Positions 8,415-16,853 of a stretch of 64,000 bases of DNA are shown here, piece by piece. The DNA is from JAFDZO01 sp044226845 (lineage in GTDB: Bacteria; Bacteroidota; Ignavibacteria; Tepidaquicellales; Tepidaquicellaceae), in NCBI GenBank assembly GCA_044226845.1, contig JBGAGG010000015.1, forward strand, positions 1 to 64,000. The letters are read 5' to 3'. The notes under the pieces were generated by a model. The model worked only from the letters and a program-made list of their open reading frames with translations, made no database searches and was not told the origin of the DNA. Both the position numbers and the translations under genes were made by a program. The first letter of the stretch is position 1. Every line of letters begins with the position of its first letter.

Positions 8415-9293
8415 TCATTTTTGAGGTGATTTTAGCGAGTTGAGTATTAAATCTTCAAACTCGTCTACCATTTGTATTGAATTGTTATCACTATATTGGT
8501 TTAAAGATTTTCTTAATGAATGGGAGTTTATTTTTTGATTAGATTCATCTACAAAGTGGTTACAAGTAAGTTTATGTATATGCTTTGAGGGTACTATCAT
8601 TTTCTCTTTAGTTTGTAGCAGCTTCATCATAAAGGCAAGGCTCCCAAGTCCTTTCTTCCAGCAAATCATGTCTTTAATGTACAATTCAGACTTTTCAGTT
8701 ACGTTTACATTGTAATTGCTATCATTTTTGAATAAAAAATGCTTAAGTATTGTATTATCTGAGCATTCGTCTATATATTTCTCTTTTTGTAGCATGTTAA
8801 ATAGATTCCTTATTCTTTCAAATTTTTTAGGGTATACAATTTTTGAAACACTATAAACTGTTGTATCCTCGATTTCAGAATCTGCATCATTTATAGTTTT
8901 TCGGTTTTCATTAAAATTCCGGGAATCGGTCCCATACCCGAGGGGAGGCATATTTTGATAACGCTTAATATTATTCGAAATTCTTTTTTTTAACCCTTCT
9001 ACAATATCAACTAATATATTCTCGACAATGTAATTTTCAGGATTTAAAAGTATTTCCAAAATAACATCATCGAGCTCACGTCTAAAAAAATCACAGAAAA
9101 TTTTGTTTGTCTTTTTCTCAAATTCAAGTAAAATTAATTCAGCTTCATTATAAAAATCTCTACGTCTTTCTCTGGCTATTGCTACAAGTTTATTATTTAC
9201 AAAAGGCCAACTAGAATAAGAATCAAGTTTATTAATATCACTTTTTTGAAGTTCTTCAAGAGCTAGGCTCTTAATGAATAATTTAGCACTCAT
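8415..9293 (-). CDS. Unrecognised 292-residue protein
   Basis: I cannot assign a family. The sequence is largely helical, Lys/Glu/Asn-rich, without a signal peptide or membrane segment, so it is probably cytoplasmic. The C-terminal 130 residues (from about FERIRNLFNMLQKEKYIDE to SLRKSLNQYSD) resemble the general pattern of small accessory proteins on Bacteroidota mobile elements, in which a HxLxxNHF-like segment (HKLTCNHFVDE) recurs, but this is weak. It is divergent from the rep-like genes at 9626, with a 332-base AT-rich gap between them that probably holds both promoters. Confidence 0.6.
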   Translation of the reverse strand: MSAKLFIKSLALEELQKSDINKLDSYSSWPFVNNKLVAIARERRRDFYNEAELILLEFEKKTNKIFCDFFRRELDDVILEILLNPENYIVENILVDIVEGLKKRISNNIKRYQNMPPLGYGTDSRNFNENRKTINDADSEIEDTTVYSVSKIVYPKKFERIRNLFNMLQKEKYIDECSDNTILKHFLFKNDSNYNVNVTEKSELYIKDMICWKKGLGSLAFMMKLLQTKEKMIVPSKHIHKLTCNHFVDESNQKINSHSLRKSLNQYSDNNSIQMVDEFEDLILNSLKSPQK

Positions 9294-9625
9294 AATAATT
9301 TCTTAATTTTTGTAATAAATATTTAAAAATAATTGAAATCCCATGGATTCGCTAGTTACTGAATTTGTAATTATTAAAAATAATTTTCATTTTAGTTCTT
9401 TCCTGATCAAAATTATATTCATAAATTTATTATCAATACTAGATTGCAAATTCTGTGTACTGAATTTAGTTTTATAACATACCTACATTTCATTTCCTAA
9501 ATTTGCTCAAACCTGTGTCAAACGATATACTTATGTAGAGGGACTAATCACTTTTGTAATAGTGTCTGCTCCCCGAAAAAGAATGTTTTAAAAATCTTAA
9601 CTTAAAATACAGAAGGAATCCGTTT
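9294..9625. other. Divergent AT-rich intergenic region
   Basis: No coding frame of note is seen on either strand. It separates the minus-strand gene starting at 9293 from the plus-strand gene starting at 9626 and must carry promoters for both. AGAAGGAA at about 9612 is the ribosome binding site of the plus-strand gene. No clear terminator or long repeat was seen. Confidence 0.5.
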
Positions 9626-9835
9626 ATGAACTTTTTTCAAACACCAACACCCGACTACACAGGAATGAGTGAAGACGAAATTTACCACCTAGGCAAGAAC
9701 TTCGAACAGAAATTGTCAGAACTTCTGGAAGAGCACAAAACCTATTACCAGACTTTTTATTTCTTCAGATGCTTGCAGGAAGGACAACAAGCTGCAAAGA
9801 AGCAATTGAAGTCCGAAGAGAAGGAGGTCGTATAA
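9626..9835 (+). CDS. Small acidic helical protein in rep-like operon
   Basis: The 69 residues (MNFFQTPTPDYTG at the start) form a mostly helical, charged protein with no recognisable domain. The start is supported by AGAAGGAA at 11-13 bases upstream. It ends 2 bases before the ATG at 9838, and AGAAGGAGG, the ribosome binding site of the next gene, lies within its last codons. The two genes are thus translationally linked, and it may be an accessory of the winged-helix proteins downstream. Confidence 0.6.
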   Translation: MNFFQTPTPDYTGMSEDEIYHLGKNFEQKLSELLEEHKTYYQTFYFFRCLQEGQQAAKKQLKSEEKEVV

Positions 9836-9837
9836 CA

Positions 9838-10497
9838 ATGTCGCTAAAAAACTTCATCATCAGCGAACAGCATCGAAAGATTTTAGAAGATGGTATTCAA
9901 AAACGAATTGAAAAGAAAAAGAAGAAATTCTTTAAAAGAAAAAACAATCACTACAATAATGAGAAACTAAAAAAAGTATTCGACTCAATTGAAGTGAAGT
10001 TTTCTGATGTCCTGTATGATATACCGTTTACATGTTACTTTTCCTTTTACCTGTTCTTGATACTGAAGAACAGGTTGAGGTTCATAAGCTGGGATAAGAA
10101 ACCGGCCTACTTCAAGATAGGCATATGCCAGGACATCAACATACTGGAACTCAACCGACAAACAGGCATATGCAGAAATAGCATCAGGGACGCTTATAAA
10201 GAGCTTGTTAAGTATAAGCTGATAGAAGAGTCCAACCTTGTCGAGCCTTACCATAAATCGACCAGGACGTGCTTGGTATACAATGACTTCCTGATAAATT
10301 GCTTTGAGGAAGAACTCGGACATGTAATATATAATTCTCAGATTCCGAACGACCATTCTACTTACGACTTTTTGCAAAAGAAATACGGTTCGGTAGACAA
10401 CCCTAAAATTAACCAAAGCGAACTCAGAGAAACAACTGAGCCACTTGAAATAACTGAATTACCCGGGGCACCGGACTCAACTCAACAACTAATTTAA
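9838..10497 (+). CDS. Winged-helix DNA-binding protein, rep-like
   Basis: I place the start at 9838 rather than at the in-frame ATG of 9769, because AGAAGGAGG lies 10 bases upstream of it and the earlier start would overlap the previous gene. The 220-residue protein has a very basic stretch (KRIEKKKKKFFKRK, about 22-35), then a winged helix with a recognition-helix pattern at about 128-150 (NRQTGICRNSIRDAYKELVK). This resembles plasmid/ICE replication initiators or DnaD-like proteins and is followed by a related two-domain gene. The C-terminal 40 residues are polar. Function as a replication initiator is inferred. Confidence 0.55.
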   Translation: MSLKNFIISEQHRKILEDGIQKRIEKKKKKFFKRKNNHYNNEKLKKVFDSIEVKFSDVLYDIPFTCYFSFYLFLILKNRLRFISWDKKPAYFKIGICQDINILELNRQTGICRNSIRDAYKELVKYKLIEESNLVEPYHKSTRTCLVYNDFLINCFEEELGHVIYNSQIPNDHSTYDFLQKKYGSVDNPKINQSELRETTEPLEITELPGAPDSTQQLI

Positions 10498-10532
10498 AAC
10501 CAATAAAACCATTACATAGGAGATTTCACAAA

Positions 10533-11306
10533 ATGTGGAAAGACGAATTTCGTATACATATAGAACCTGAGTTCTTATTTGAAACTTTTTTTAATTCTGA
10601 GTATGTAACCTGGCTGTACGTTTATCTAAAACTTAAAAATCATTACTCATTACAAAAAACACCAATGAAGTATTACAATATTAAAATTGAAGAGATTATT
10701 TCATTCTTTAAAGTAGACCCGGCAACAATTTACAGAGCAATCCGGGAGCTTGTGAGAATTGGACTTTTAGAAAAGAAGCCAAAGTCCCGGGCTATATATC
10801 GAATCAAGGACGAGAAAGATATAAACTACTTTACTGATGAACCCGACGACCTGTCAGTCGAGTCGGTCGAGTACCCGGACTTTATACAAATCCATGGCAA
10901 TGCTTTTATACGTTTGGTAAAAGATCTTCAAGATAAAAGTAACTCTATCCCAAAGCTTCTAAGATTGTATTTTTTTCTTATGACCACTAATAAGCATACA
11001 AAAGACTTTGTGCCGGAGCTTCAGTCCCCTGAATCAGTTTATTCCATTGGTAAAGCTCTAGGACAAGATGCCCGGACCGTGAAGCCTCTTCTTGAAACTC
11101 TAGTGAGTACCGGATACATAAAATTCAATGGTCGTAAAATTATTACGATTAGGAATATTTATACTACCAGTACTGTGGCACCTACAGAAAATGAATGTGA
11201 ATATGAATTAGAAAATGCGACCCATTACTACGGTAATACTTATAGCTCTGGTAAAAATAAAAGTAGTATGCCTACATACGCAGAAAATGATGATTATGAT
11301 TACTAA
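10533..11306 (+). CDS. Protein with two winged-helix domains, rep-like
   Basis: The 257-residue product has a first helix-turn-helix at about 50-85 (IEEIISFFKVDPATIYRAIR, then ELVRIGLLEKK) and a second at about 165-205 (YSIGKALGQDARTVKPLLET, then LVSTGYIKFNG). Two tandem winged helices are the architecture of many plasmid Rep proteins (RepB/RepE type). A good ribosome site (AGGAG) lies 11 bases before the ATG. It is followed by more than 1 kb of non-coding DNA containing repeats, where an origin could lie. The C-terminal 40 residues are Asn/Tyr/Ser-rich and look disordered. Confidence 0.55.
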   Translation: MWKDEFRIHIEPEFLFETFFNSEYVTWLYVYLKLKNHYSLQKTPMKYYNIKIEEIISFFKVDPATIYRAIRELVRIGLLEKKPKSRAIYRIKDEKDINYFTDEPDDLSVESVEYPDFIQIHGNAFIRLVKDLQDKSNSIPKLLRLYFFLMTTNKHTKDFVPELQSPESVYSIGKALGQDARTVKPLLETLVSTGYIKFNGRKIITIRNIYTTSTVAPTENECEYELENATHYYGNTYSSGKNKSSMPTYAENDDYDY

Positions 11307-11641
11307 GTTAAAGACTGAGCACTTTTTGAAACTGAGAAAAAAATCTTACAATTTTTGATAAAAAAACGTTGGCAAGCAAAGTGGTAATAGTAAACTGGCA
11401 AGATGATAATAGTTGAAGAGCAAGTTGACTTTAGTAAGTAAGCAATTTAAACCTAGTGAGAGCGCAATAATAAAATAGTTAAGATATGATGAAGTGCTTT
11501 GAATCCGACTCAGAAATAAACAAAACAAGCTTTTGGAGACTACCTGATAGATAATAGATATTATATATTAATAGATATATACGTTTCTTCGAAACGGGAC
11601 TGAATAAGAACTTACAACTAAAAAAAAACAACATAACCTTT
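11307..11641. other. Non-coding AT-rich stretch after the rep-like genes
   Basis: No convincing gene is seen. It contains an AT-only tract with ATAGATAT-type repeats (about 11548-11582), directly followed by the small palindrome CGTTTC-TTC-GAAACG (about 11582-11596). AT-rich melting tract, palindrome and the adjoining repeat array would suit a replication origin next to rep genes, which is inference only. Confidence 0.4.
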
Positions 11642-11955
11642 GAAGCCGCAGTTTTAAGGAATAAGAACTAAGAGGGTCGCACCTCTAATAGTCATATCTT
11701 TAACCTGCGGAAAACAGGTTGCATCTTTTTTTAGTAGTATGTGAAAAATCTTTTTTCTTTCTTTGAATGTTAAACGGGCCGCATCTTTTTTAGTCGTAGG
11801 TGAAAATTCTTTTTTCTTTCTTAAATGTTAAATGGGTCGCACCTTTAATAGTCATATCTTTAACCTATGCTGAAAACTGTCTGAAGCTTTTTAGGCATAG
11901 GTGAATGAGCCGCAGCTTTTAAGCCGTATGTAAACAGGTCGCAACTTTAAAAGCA
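11642..11955. repeat. Array of imperfect short repeats (YCGCANCTTTTNAG-like)
   Basis: Eight copies of a motif close to G-Y-CGCA-N-CTTTT-N-AG are found at about 11642, 11674, 11716, 11775, 11833, 11880 (weak), 11908 and 11936. Two 33-base copies (11674-11706 and 11834-11866) differ at one base, and the two middle units repeat for about 58 bases, including a CTTTTTTCTTTCTT tract. Spacing is irregular (28-75 bases) and no CRISPR-like spacer pattern is seen. Iterons or a family of small structured elements are both possible. Confidence 0.6.
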
Positions 11956-12034
11956 AAGTTCATCCCATAATCTTTTTATCGTCATAACGGAAACTCACTT
12001 CTTTCAATCTTTGTTTGGCAAATCTTGACAGACG

Positions 12035-12085
12035 GAATCTAAGGGGGGGGTTTTTGACCCGGCCGAATCTAAGGGGGGATTTTTT
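12035..12085. repeat. 30-base-period duplicate with poly-G tracts
   Basis: GAATCTAAGGGGGG occurs at 12035 (with eight G) and at 12065 (with six G), each followed by a T run. Runs of G this long are rare in such AT-rich DNA and may form quadruplex or slipped structures. Confidence 0.55.
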
Positions 12086-12248
12086 AAAAAGAGCTAATTA
12101 GGATGAGACCCATTCAGCTTTAATAAAGAAATAAAATTACAGTTTTTTATGCTTAGAGATTTATTTATTTTAATAGCAAATAATTTATATACTATAGACT
12201 AAAATCTTTTCAAAATATTAAAAAGCTTTTAACGTAGCTTTGCCAAAG

Positions 12249-12397
12249 TTCTCCTGTGAAAACTGGTAATTTTTAACCGAGAGAAACGAAGCACTGAGCT
12301 GCGTCCAGATATAAGGACGCGCTTTTTGTTATCATTTCTCTCGGTAGGTATACCAGTACCTCACAGGAGGATGTAACTTAAAGTTGCGTCCTTTTTT
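12249..12397 (+). ncRNA. Candidate structured RNA with nested helices and alternative 3' pairing
   Basis: Four nested helices can be drawn: TTCTCCTGTGA (12249-12259) with TCACAGGAGGA (12361-12371, one G-U); ACTGGTA (12262-12268) with TACCAGT (12351-12357); ACCGAGAGAAA (12276-12286) with TTTCTCTCGGT (12335-12345); and GCGTCC (12301-12306) with GGACGC (12315-12320). GCGTCC occurs again at 12386-12391 just before TTTTTT, so GGACGC could instead pair there and form a terminator-like hairpin. This is the logic of a riboswitch or attenuator, or of a small RNA with its own terminator. I do not recognise a known family. The next gene starts at 12449. Confidence 0.6.
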
Positions 12398-12448
12398 ATT
12401 TTATATGGTATAATATTCTTAATAAAAAATAAATTTAAATTTAACCCT

Positions 12449-13132
12449 ATGAAACTTCTTGCACTCCTGTTAACAATTTTATTACCAATCTTTACCTATG
12501 CCCAAACAAATTGGACTATCCAAACTACAGGCACTACACAAAACCTTAACAGTATTCAATTTACTGATGGCAACACAGGTTTTGCAGTTGGAAATGCTGC
12601 CGTAGTTTTAAAAACTACTAACGGTGGTACTAACTGGACTTCAATATCAACCGGCAGAAATTACAATTTCCTTTCAGTAAGTGTTCCAAGTTCAAATGTG
12701 ATTTACATCGGTACAGACTCTAATAAAGTGCTTAAAAGTATTGATGGAGGAGGCACATGGTCTTTAATTCAAAATATTTCTTTATCAACAGCTTTCAAAA
12801 TAAGTTCTATGAGTTTTTATAAATCTGATTATGGATTTCTTTGTGGAAACTTGAACGAATTTTGGGGTACAACTAATGGAGGTTCCACTTGGCCATTAGG
12901 AGCAAGCGTTAGCTCATCGTATGATAATAGTTATAGAATCTTTCTACTCAACGGGACAAAAGGATGGTTACTACAAAGCTATTACTATGGAAGTATTCAA
13001 AATGAAGTAATGTCGACAAACGATGGAGGTAATAATTGGTCAAGAGTTGCAATGCCCAATACTGGAGTTTATTTAAACTCTATACACTATAATACAACAG
13101 TAATTACAACTACAGACAATGCTTCTAAATAA
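12449..13132 (+). CDS. Secreted YCF48-like beta-propeller fragment protein
   Basis: The 227-residue protein has a signal peptide (MKLLALLLTILLPIFTYAQ) and then YCF48/BNR-type repeats marked by TTNGGTNWTSI, SIDGGGTWSLI, TTNGGSTWPL and STNDGGNNWSRV. Known for the family: these repeats build seven-bladed propellers, and in T9SS bacteria such proteins usually carry a C-terminal sorting domain. Here only about four blades remain and there is no sorting domain, so the gene may be truncated at its 3' end. A TATAAT-like box lies near 12409. Confidence 0.7.
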   Translation: MKLLALLLTILLPIFTYAQTNWTIQTTGTTQNLNSIQFTDGNTGFAVGNAAVVLKTTNGGTNWTSISTGRNYNFLSVSVPSSNVIYIGTDSNKVLKSIDGGGTWSLIQNISLSTAFKISSMSFYKSDYGFLCGNLNEFWGTTNGGSTWPLGASVSSSYDNSYRIFLLNGTKGWLLQSYYYGSIQNEVMSTNDGGNNWSRVAMPNTGVYLNSIHYNTTVITTTDNASK

Positions 13133-13187
13133 AGTAATCCCAGCTAGAATTAATATTTCAATCAATTTTAAATTTTAAATCAACACA

Positions 13188-13592
13188 ATGAAAAGCAAAA
13201 TTATTTTAATCATATTATTTATCTACTCCGTTTTAACATTACCCGGTTGCAACAAAGAAAACCCAGTAATTCCAACTACCACTACGGTATATACAGGATA
13301 TATAGTTGGGAACAGCGGAAAAATATACAAGAGTAATGACCAGGGATCTAGTTGGTCAGAACTAAGTAGTGGAGTATCAACAAAACTTAATGCAGTATAT
13401 GCTATCTCTAGTACTGACGCGATAGCAGTTGGTGATTACGGTACTATACTCAAAACCACAAATGGCGGTACCAATTGGACGGTTCTAACAAGTAATACTT
13501 CAGTAAATCTTAAGAACATAAGTTATAACAGTTCAACGAAACAATTCTGGATTTCCGGTGACAACGGAGTAATACTTTATGCAAGCAATTAA
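13188..13592 (+). CDS. Short YCF48-repeat lipoprotein
   Basis: The 134 residues start with a lipoprotein signal; the lipobox is LPGC with Cys at 21. The rest has two or three YCF48-type units (KIYKSNDQGSSWSEL, ILKTTNGGTNWTVL and GDNGVILYAS), with IVGNSG and AVGDYG turns between blades. Being far too short for a whole propeller, it either oligomerises or is a shortened relative of the gene 55 bases upstream. It is probably envelope-bound; no specific role can be given. Confidence 0.7.
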   Translation: MKSKIILIILFIYSVLTLPGCNKENPVIPTTTTVYTGYIVGNSGKIYKSNDQGSSWSELSSGVSTKLNAVYAISSTDAIAVGDYGTILKTTNGGTNWTVLTSNTSVNLKNISYNSSTKQFWISGDNGVILYASN

Positions 13593-13612
13593 AATTATTA
13601 AACCTACAAAAC

Positions 13613-13821
13613 ATGAAGACAATATTTTCCGTCTTATTCCTTCTTTTCATAATTAGTTCTATAGAACAGGAAAAGTAATCGATGAATTAGTCAACTCAGA
13701 ACTTCAATCCGGTGCATATGAAATCATCTGGAATGCAACGAATTATTCGAGCGGTGTGTACTTCTACAGAATTGAAACCAGTGGATTTGTTGATATGAAG
13801 AGAATGGTTTTGGTGAAATAA
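13613..13821 (+). pseudogene. Collapsed T9SS protein: signal peptide joined to sorting domain out of frame
   Basis: ATG 13613 opens a signal peptide-like segment (MKTIFSVLFLLFIISSI) that stops after 20 codons. In a shifted frame the last 53 codons of a type A T9SS sorting domain follow (TGKVIDELVNSELQSGAYE, then SSGVYFYRIE and KRMVLVK) and end at TAA 13819-13821. The whole middle of the protein has been deleted. It shows that the surrounding DNA once held T9SS cargo genes. Confidence 0.75.
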
Positions 13822-13858
13822 AAATATTTTAAAATAATATCTATTTTGTACAATACAT

Positions 13859-13880
13859 AAAGTGCGCAAGCACTTTTTTT
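13859..13880 (+). terminator. Rho-independent terminator
   Basis: AAAGTGC (13859-13865) and GCACTTT (13870-13876) flank the loop GCAA, followed by TTTT. It ends the plus-strand YCF48/T9SS segment, 38 bases before the end of the convergent helicase gene. Confidence 0.85.
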
Positions 13881-13917
13881 ACAAGCATTTTTATATTCTC
13901 ATTTTTATCAATAAATA

Positions 13918-16596
13918 TTACTCCCATGTTTCTTCAAAGAAAGAATCAGACAAATATGAAATACTAGATGGTAAATCACTCTTTACTGTCAACGCTAAAT
14001 AAAAAGTAGCCCTTGATATACCTACATACAAATATCTGTCAAAAAGATCAACTTGTTCATCAAAAAGCTCATCTACATCAAAAAAGAAAACTGATCTAAA
14101 CTCTAGACCTTTTATGTTTTTAATATTAAATAAACGTACATGTTCAACTTCACCCAATTTTTCGTCAATACATGCATCAACGGTTATATTGTTATCTTCA
14201 AACAACTGTGAAGAATTTAATTCTTTTTGCATTTTCAAAATTTCTTCGTCACTTTTCAAAAACACTGCAATGCTTGGGGATTGATTTTCGAATCTCGAAT
14301 ATATTTCTATGATTCTCTCAGTTATCCATTTAATTTTCTCTGAATAATTTACATTTTTAAATATTAATGGTTTTGGATCTTCTTCGGATAAAGGATATGA
14401 CGGAATAACATCTAATTTTTCACCTGTATTTTTATAATAAATCTTTTTAGCGATATCTATAAGATATTCCGTTTGTCTATATGATTTATTTAAAAATTCA
14501 ATTGATGTATTTTTAAAATAATTAGAATATTTGCTCCAACTATTAATTCCTTTACTTTCTAAACGTTGCATCAAATCTCCACATAGTGTTACGCATTTAA
14601 ATTGGGGATGACTTAAATAAGACATACAAATTAATTCCAGAATTGAAAAATCTGTAGCTTCATCAATTGCTATAACCCCTTTGAATAATTCAAATGAATC
14701 GGAAATATATAAATGCTCTGATTTTTTAAACAACATATCACTATTATCGTATAAACTTCGAATTAAGCGGAAAAGCAAAATCAATATTAATTGCATTTCC
14801 TCGTTATCAACTTTTTTGTTTCCATTTTCAACTGAATATTTAAATTGCTCATGACCTTCATTAGTAAATTTAAAATTATTTAATATGTATTCTTTTCTAA
14901 ACTGTTTATAAACTCTAACAAAATCTGAGAATATGTTAACGTCAAAACCTCTTAGGATTTTGAAAAAATACTTCTTAAAAATTTCTCCTTCAGCAATGTC
15001 TTTTAAATCAATTCCTTGAAAAAATGTATTTAATTTTTCTAGAACAGGTCGATCTTTTTTACTCAATTTAGAATTGTATTTATATGGCAAAAGAGAATTA
15101 AATCGAATTAATTTTTTAAGAACTTTGTTTAATTCAATTTGAAGCTCAAAGTTTTTATATTGCGAGTTATCATCTAAATCCTCTTCAGTTATTTCTGATT
15201 CATCAATTTCCTTATTTGTAAAATTTTCTTTTAATATTATTTCTAACTCTTTTAATAAATCTTGTTCACGTTCAATTTTGATTAATAGTTCAGCAGATAA
15301 GTCCGAAACTAGTTTATTAATCTTCTCAACATATTCTTTGGAATTTTGATAAAATGTTTTACTTAATGTGTCAAAAAAGTTAAATAAATTTGATGGTGAA
15401 TTAATTTTGCTTATTACTTGTAAATTTAGTCTAATAGAGTCTCCTAAATCTTTCCAAGAAAAATTATCGATTTCTATTTCGCCAATTCTTTTAATTTTTT
15501 GCTTTTGAAAATCAACTAAGTATTGATCAAACTTGGTTATTATTTCAATAAGAGTTTCAGTATTTGTAAAATTAAATATAATTTCATGCCTTCTTATTGT
15601 TTGAAACGGATTATTAGTTTCTGTGTTTATCATTCTCATACTTTTAAATACCTTCGAAACATAATCTTTCCATACAACAACATTTTCATTATGGGCGGAT
15701 AAACCTTCGTTATTCATTACTTCTTTTAAGTAATGTCTTAATAATTTCGAAGGACTGAAAAAAATCCAATTTTTGGAAGGGTTAAATAAAATCTCCGAAT
15801 CACTTTTTGATAAATTTCTATAATCTTTTAATGTTGTTCTAGAAGTGAGGAATGTAATCCTTTGAACTAATAGAGTTGTTTTGCCTGTGCCAGGACCGCC
15901 GCTGATAATTAAACTCCCTTTTAGTATATTTGAGCGCCTGATTTTATCCTGTTGAGGATCCAAGATAGGTTTGTTTCGTAATGCAGCAGAATCCTTTATA
16001 TACTTACTTCTCTGTTTCTTTTCAAGTCTTATACTTTCAATTCTATTTTGTAAATCATTGATCAATTTATCTTTAACTGCTTGTGAAACAGAAACATCAT
16101 TTTCAATTCTTGCTATATCATTTACTAAACTCTCATTTTTTAGGTCGTCAATTAAGGATGAAAATGTGAATTCTTCTATATCTGTGTATATGTATCCTTT
16201 CGTTGCATTAATCTCTGGATACAATACAGGATTATATTGAGAATTAGAACTAATTTCAATTATATCTTCAAATCCTGGATGACTTTTATAATCAATTTTC
16301 CCATAAAGCCTTTGAGTAATTAATTCGCCTAACTTTCGATCCCGTTGGACAGTAATTTCATTTGGTCCATCTAATAAAGTATTTGCCTGTGATTGCTGTC
16401 TTTCTGTCGGTTCACCATGAATATTTGTCCCGCTTTTAGTAGAACCTTCAATAGGTCTTACTACAACCCAATAAACTATTTTATCATCATTATCATGTAA
16501 AATATCTAGTCTGCCAACGGCATTTTGAATTACAGTACTTTGCTTTTCCTTTTTTATTCTCTGAATTATATTTTCAGCAATCGATTTTATTTCCAT
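13918..16596 (-). CDS. UvrD/REP-type superfamily 1 helicase
   Basis: The 892-residue protein carries SF1 motifs: Walker A SGGPGTGKTTL near 232, Walker B IAIDEATDFS near 640 (DEAT in place of DEXQ), a CGDLMQR motif III-like segment, a KSYRQTEYL motif IV-like segment, NIKGLEFRSVFFF (motif V) and YVGISRA (motif VI, about 858). The N-terminal 200 residues precede the ATPase core and resemble the leader of HelD-like and defence-linked SF1 helicases. The insertion between motifs Ia and II is long and charged. It is the last gene of the minus-strand operon beginning at 28042 and probably unwinds or translocates DNA for the nucleases encoded upstream. Confidence 0.85.
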   Translation of the reverse strand: MEIKSIAENIIQRIKKEKQSTVIQNAVGRLDILHDNDDKIVYWVVVRPIEGSTKSGTNIHGEPTERQQSQANTLLDGPNEITVQRDRKLGELITQRLYGKIDYKSHPGFEDIIEISSNSQYNPVLYPEINATKGYIYTDIEEFTFSSLIDDLKNESLVNDIARIENDVSVSQAVKDKLINDLQNRIESIRLEKKQRSKYIKDSAALRNKPILDPQQDKIRRSNILKGSLIISGGPGTGKTTLLVQRITFLTSRTTLKDYRNLSKSDSEILFNPSKNWIFFSPSKLLRHYLKEVMNNEGLSAHNENVVVWKDYVSKVFKSMRMINTETNNPFQTIRRHEIIFNFTNTETLIEIITKFDQYLVDFQKQKIKRIGEIEIDNFSWKDLGDSIRLNLQVISKINSPSNLFNFFDTLSKTFYQNSKEYVEKINKLVSDLSAELLIKIEREQDLLKELEIILKENFTNKEIDESEITEEDLDDNSQYKNFELQIELNKVLKKLIRFNSLLPYKYNSKLSKKDRPVLEKLNTFFQGIDLKDIAEGEIFKKYFFKILRGFDVNIFSDFVRVYKQFRKEYILNNFKFTNEGHEQFKYSVENGNKKVDNEEMQLILILLFRLIRSLYDNSDMLFKKSEHLYISDSFELFKGVIAIDEATDFSILELICMSYLSHPQFKCVTLCGDLMQRLESKGINSWSKYSNYFKNTSIEFLNKSYRQTEYLIDIAKKIYYKNTGEKLDVIPSYPLSEEDPKPLIFKNVNYSEKIKWITERIIEIYSRFENQSPSIAVFLKSDEEILKMQKELNSSQLFEDNNITVDACIDEKLGEVEHVRLFNIKNIKGLEFRSVFFFDVDELFDEQVDLFDRYLYVGISRATFYLALTVKSDLPSSISYLSDSFFEETWE

Positions 16597-16680
16597 ATTA
16601 AGGCATTAATTTATAATTTTCTATTTTAAGATCACATTATTCTTGTCTTCTATTAATTTTTCTAATATTAGACAATTTTC

Positions 16681-16851
16681 TTAGATTTCATTTAAACGAT
16701 AATTTAATACCGGATACCGTTCATTAAATTCAGTAAAAAGTTGCTTTAACATTTTTTCGTCAGCATTTTTCTTTGTATGGGAGGAATAGTATGCGGTAAT
16801 TCCCAGACCAAAGACTCCTAGTATTACGGACGTAATAATTGAAGTATCCAT
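16681..16851 (-). CDS. 56-residue single-span membrane protein
   Basis: The frame starts at ATG 16851, two bases after the stop codon of the NucS-like gene, and ends at TAA 16683-16681. It encodes one membrane segment (about residues 4-22, ITSVILGVFGLGITAYY) and a charged tail ending RYPVLNYRLNEI. Its tight spacing in the operon makes it a real gene despite its size. The role is unknown; a membrane tether or small regulator is conceivable. Confidence 0.65.
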   Translation of the reverse strand: MDTSIITSVILGVFGLGITAYYSSHTKKNADEKMLKQLFTEFNERYPVLNYRLNEI

Positions 16852-16853
16852 AT

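Noticed and set aside
11642..11955. Repeats that might be a CRISPR array
   Set aside because: Repeat copies are imperfect, spacing varies from 28 to 75 bases, spacers are not of one size, and no cas genes are present in the window.
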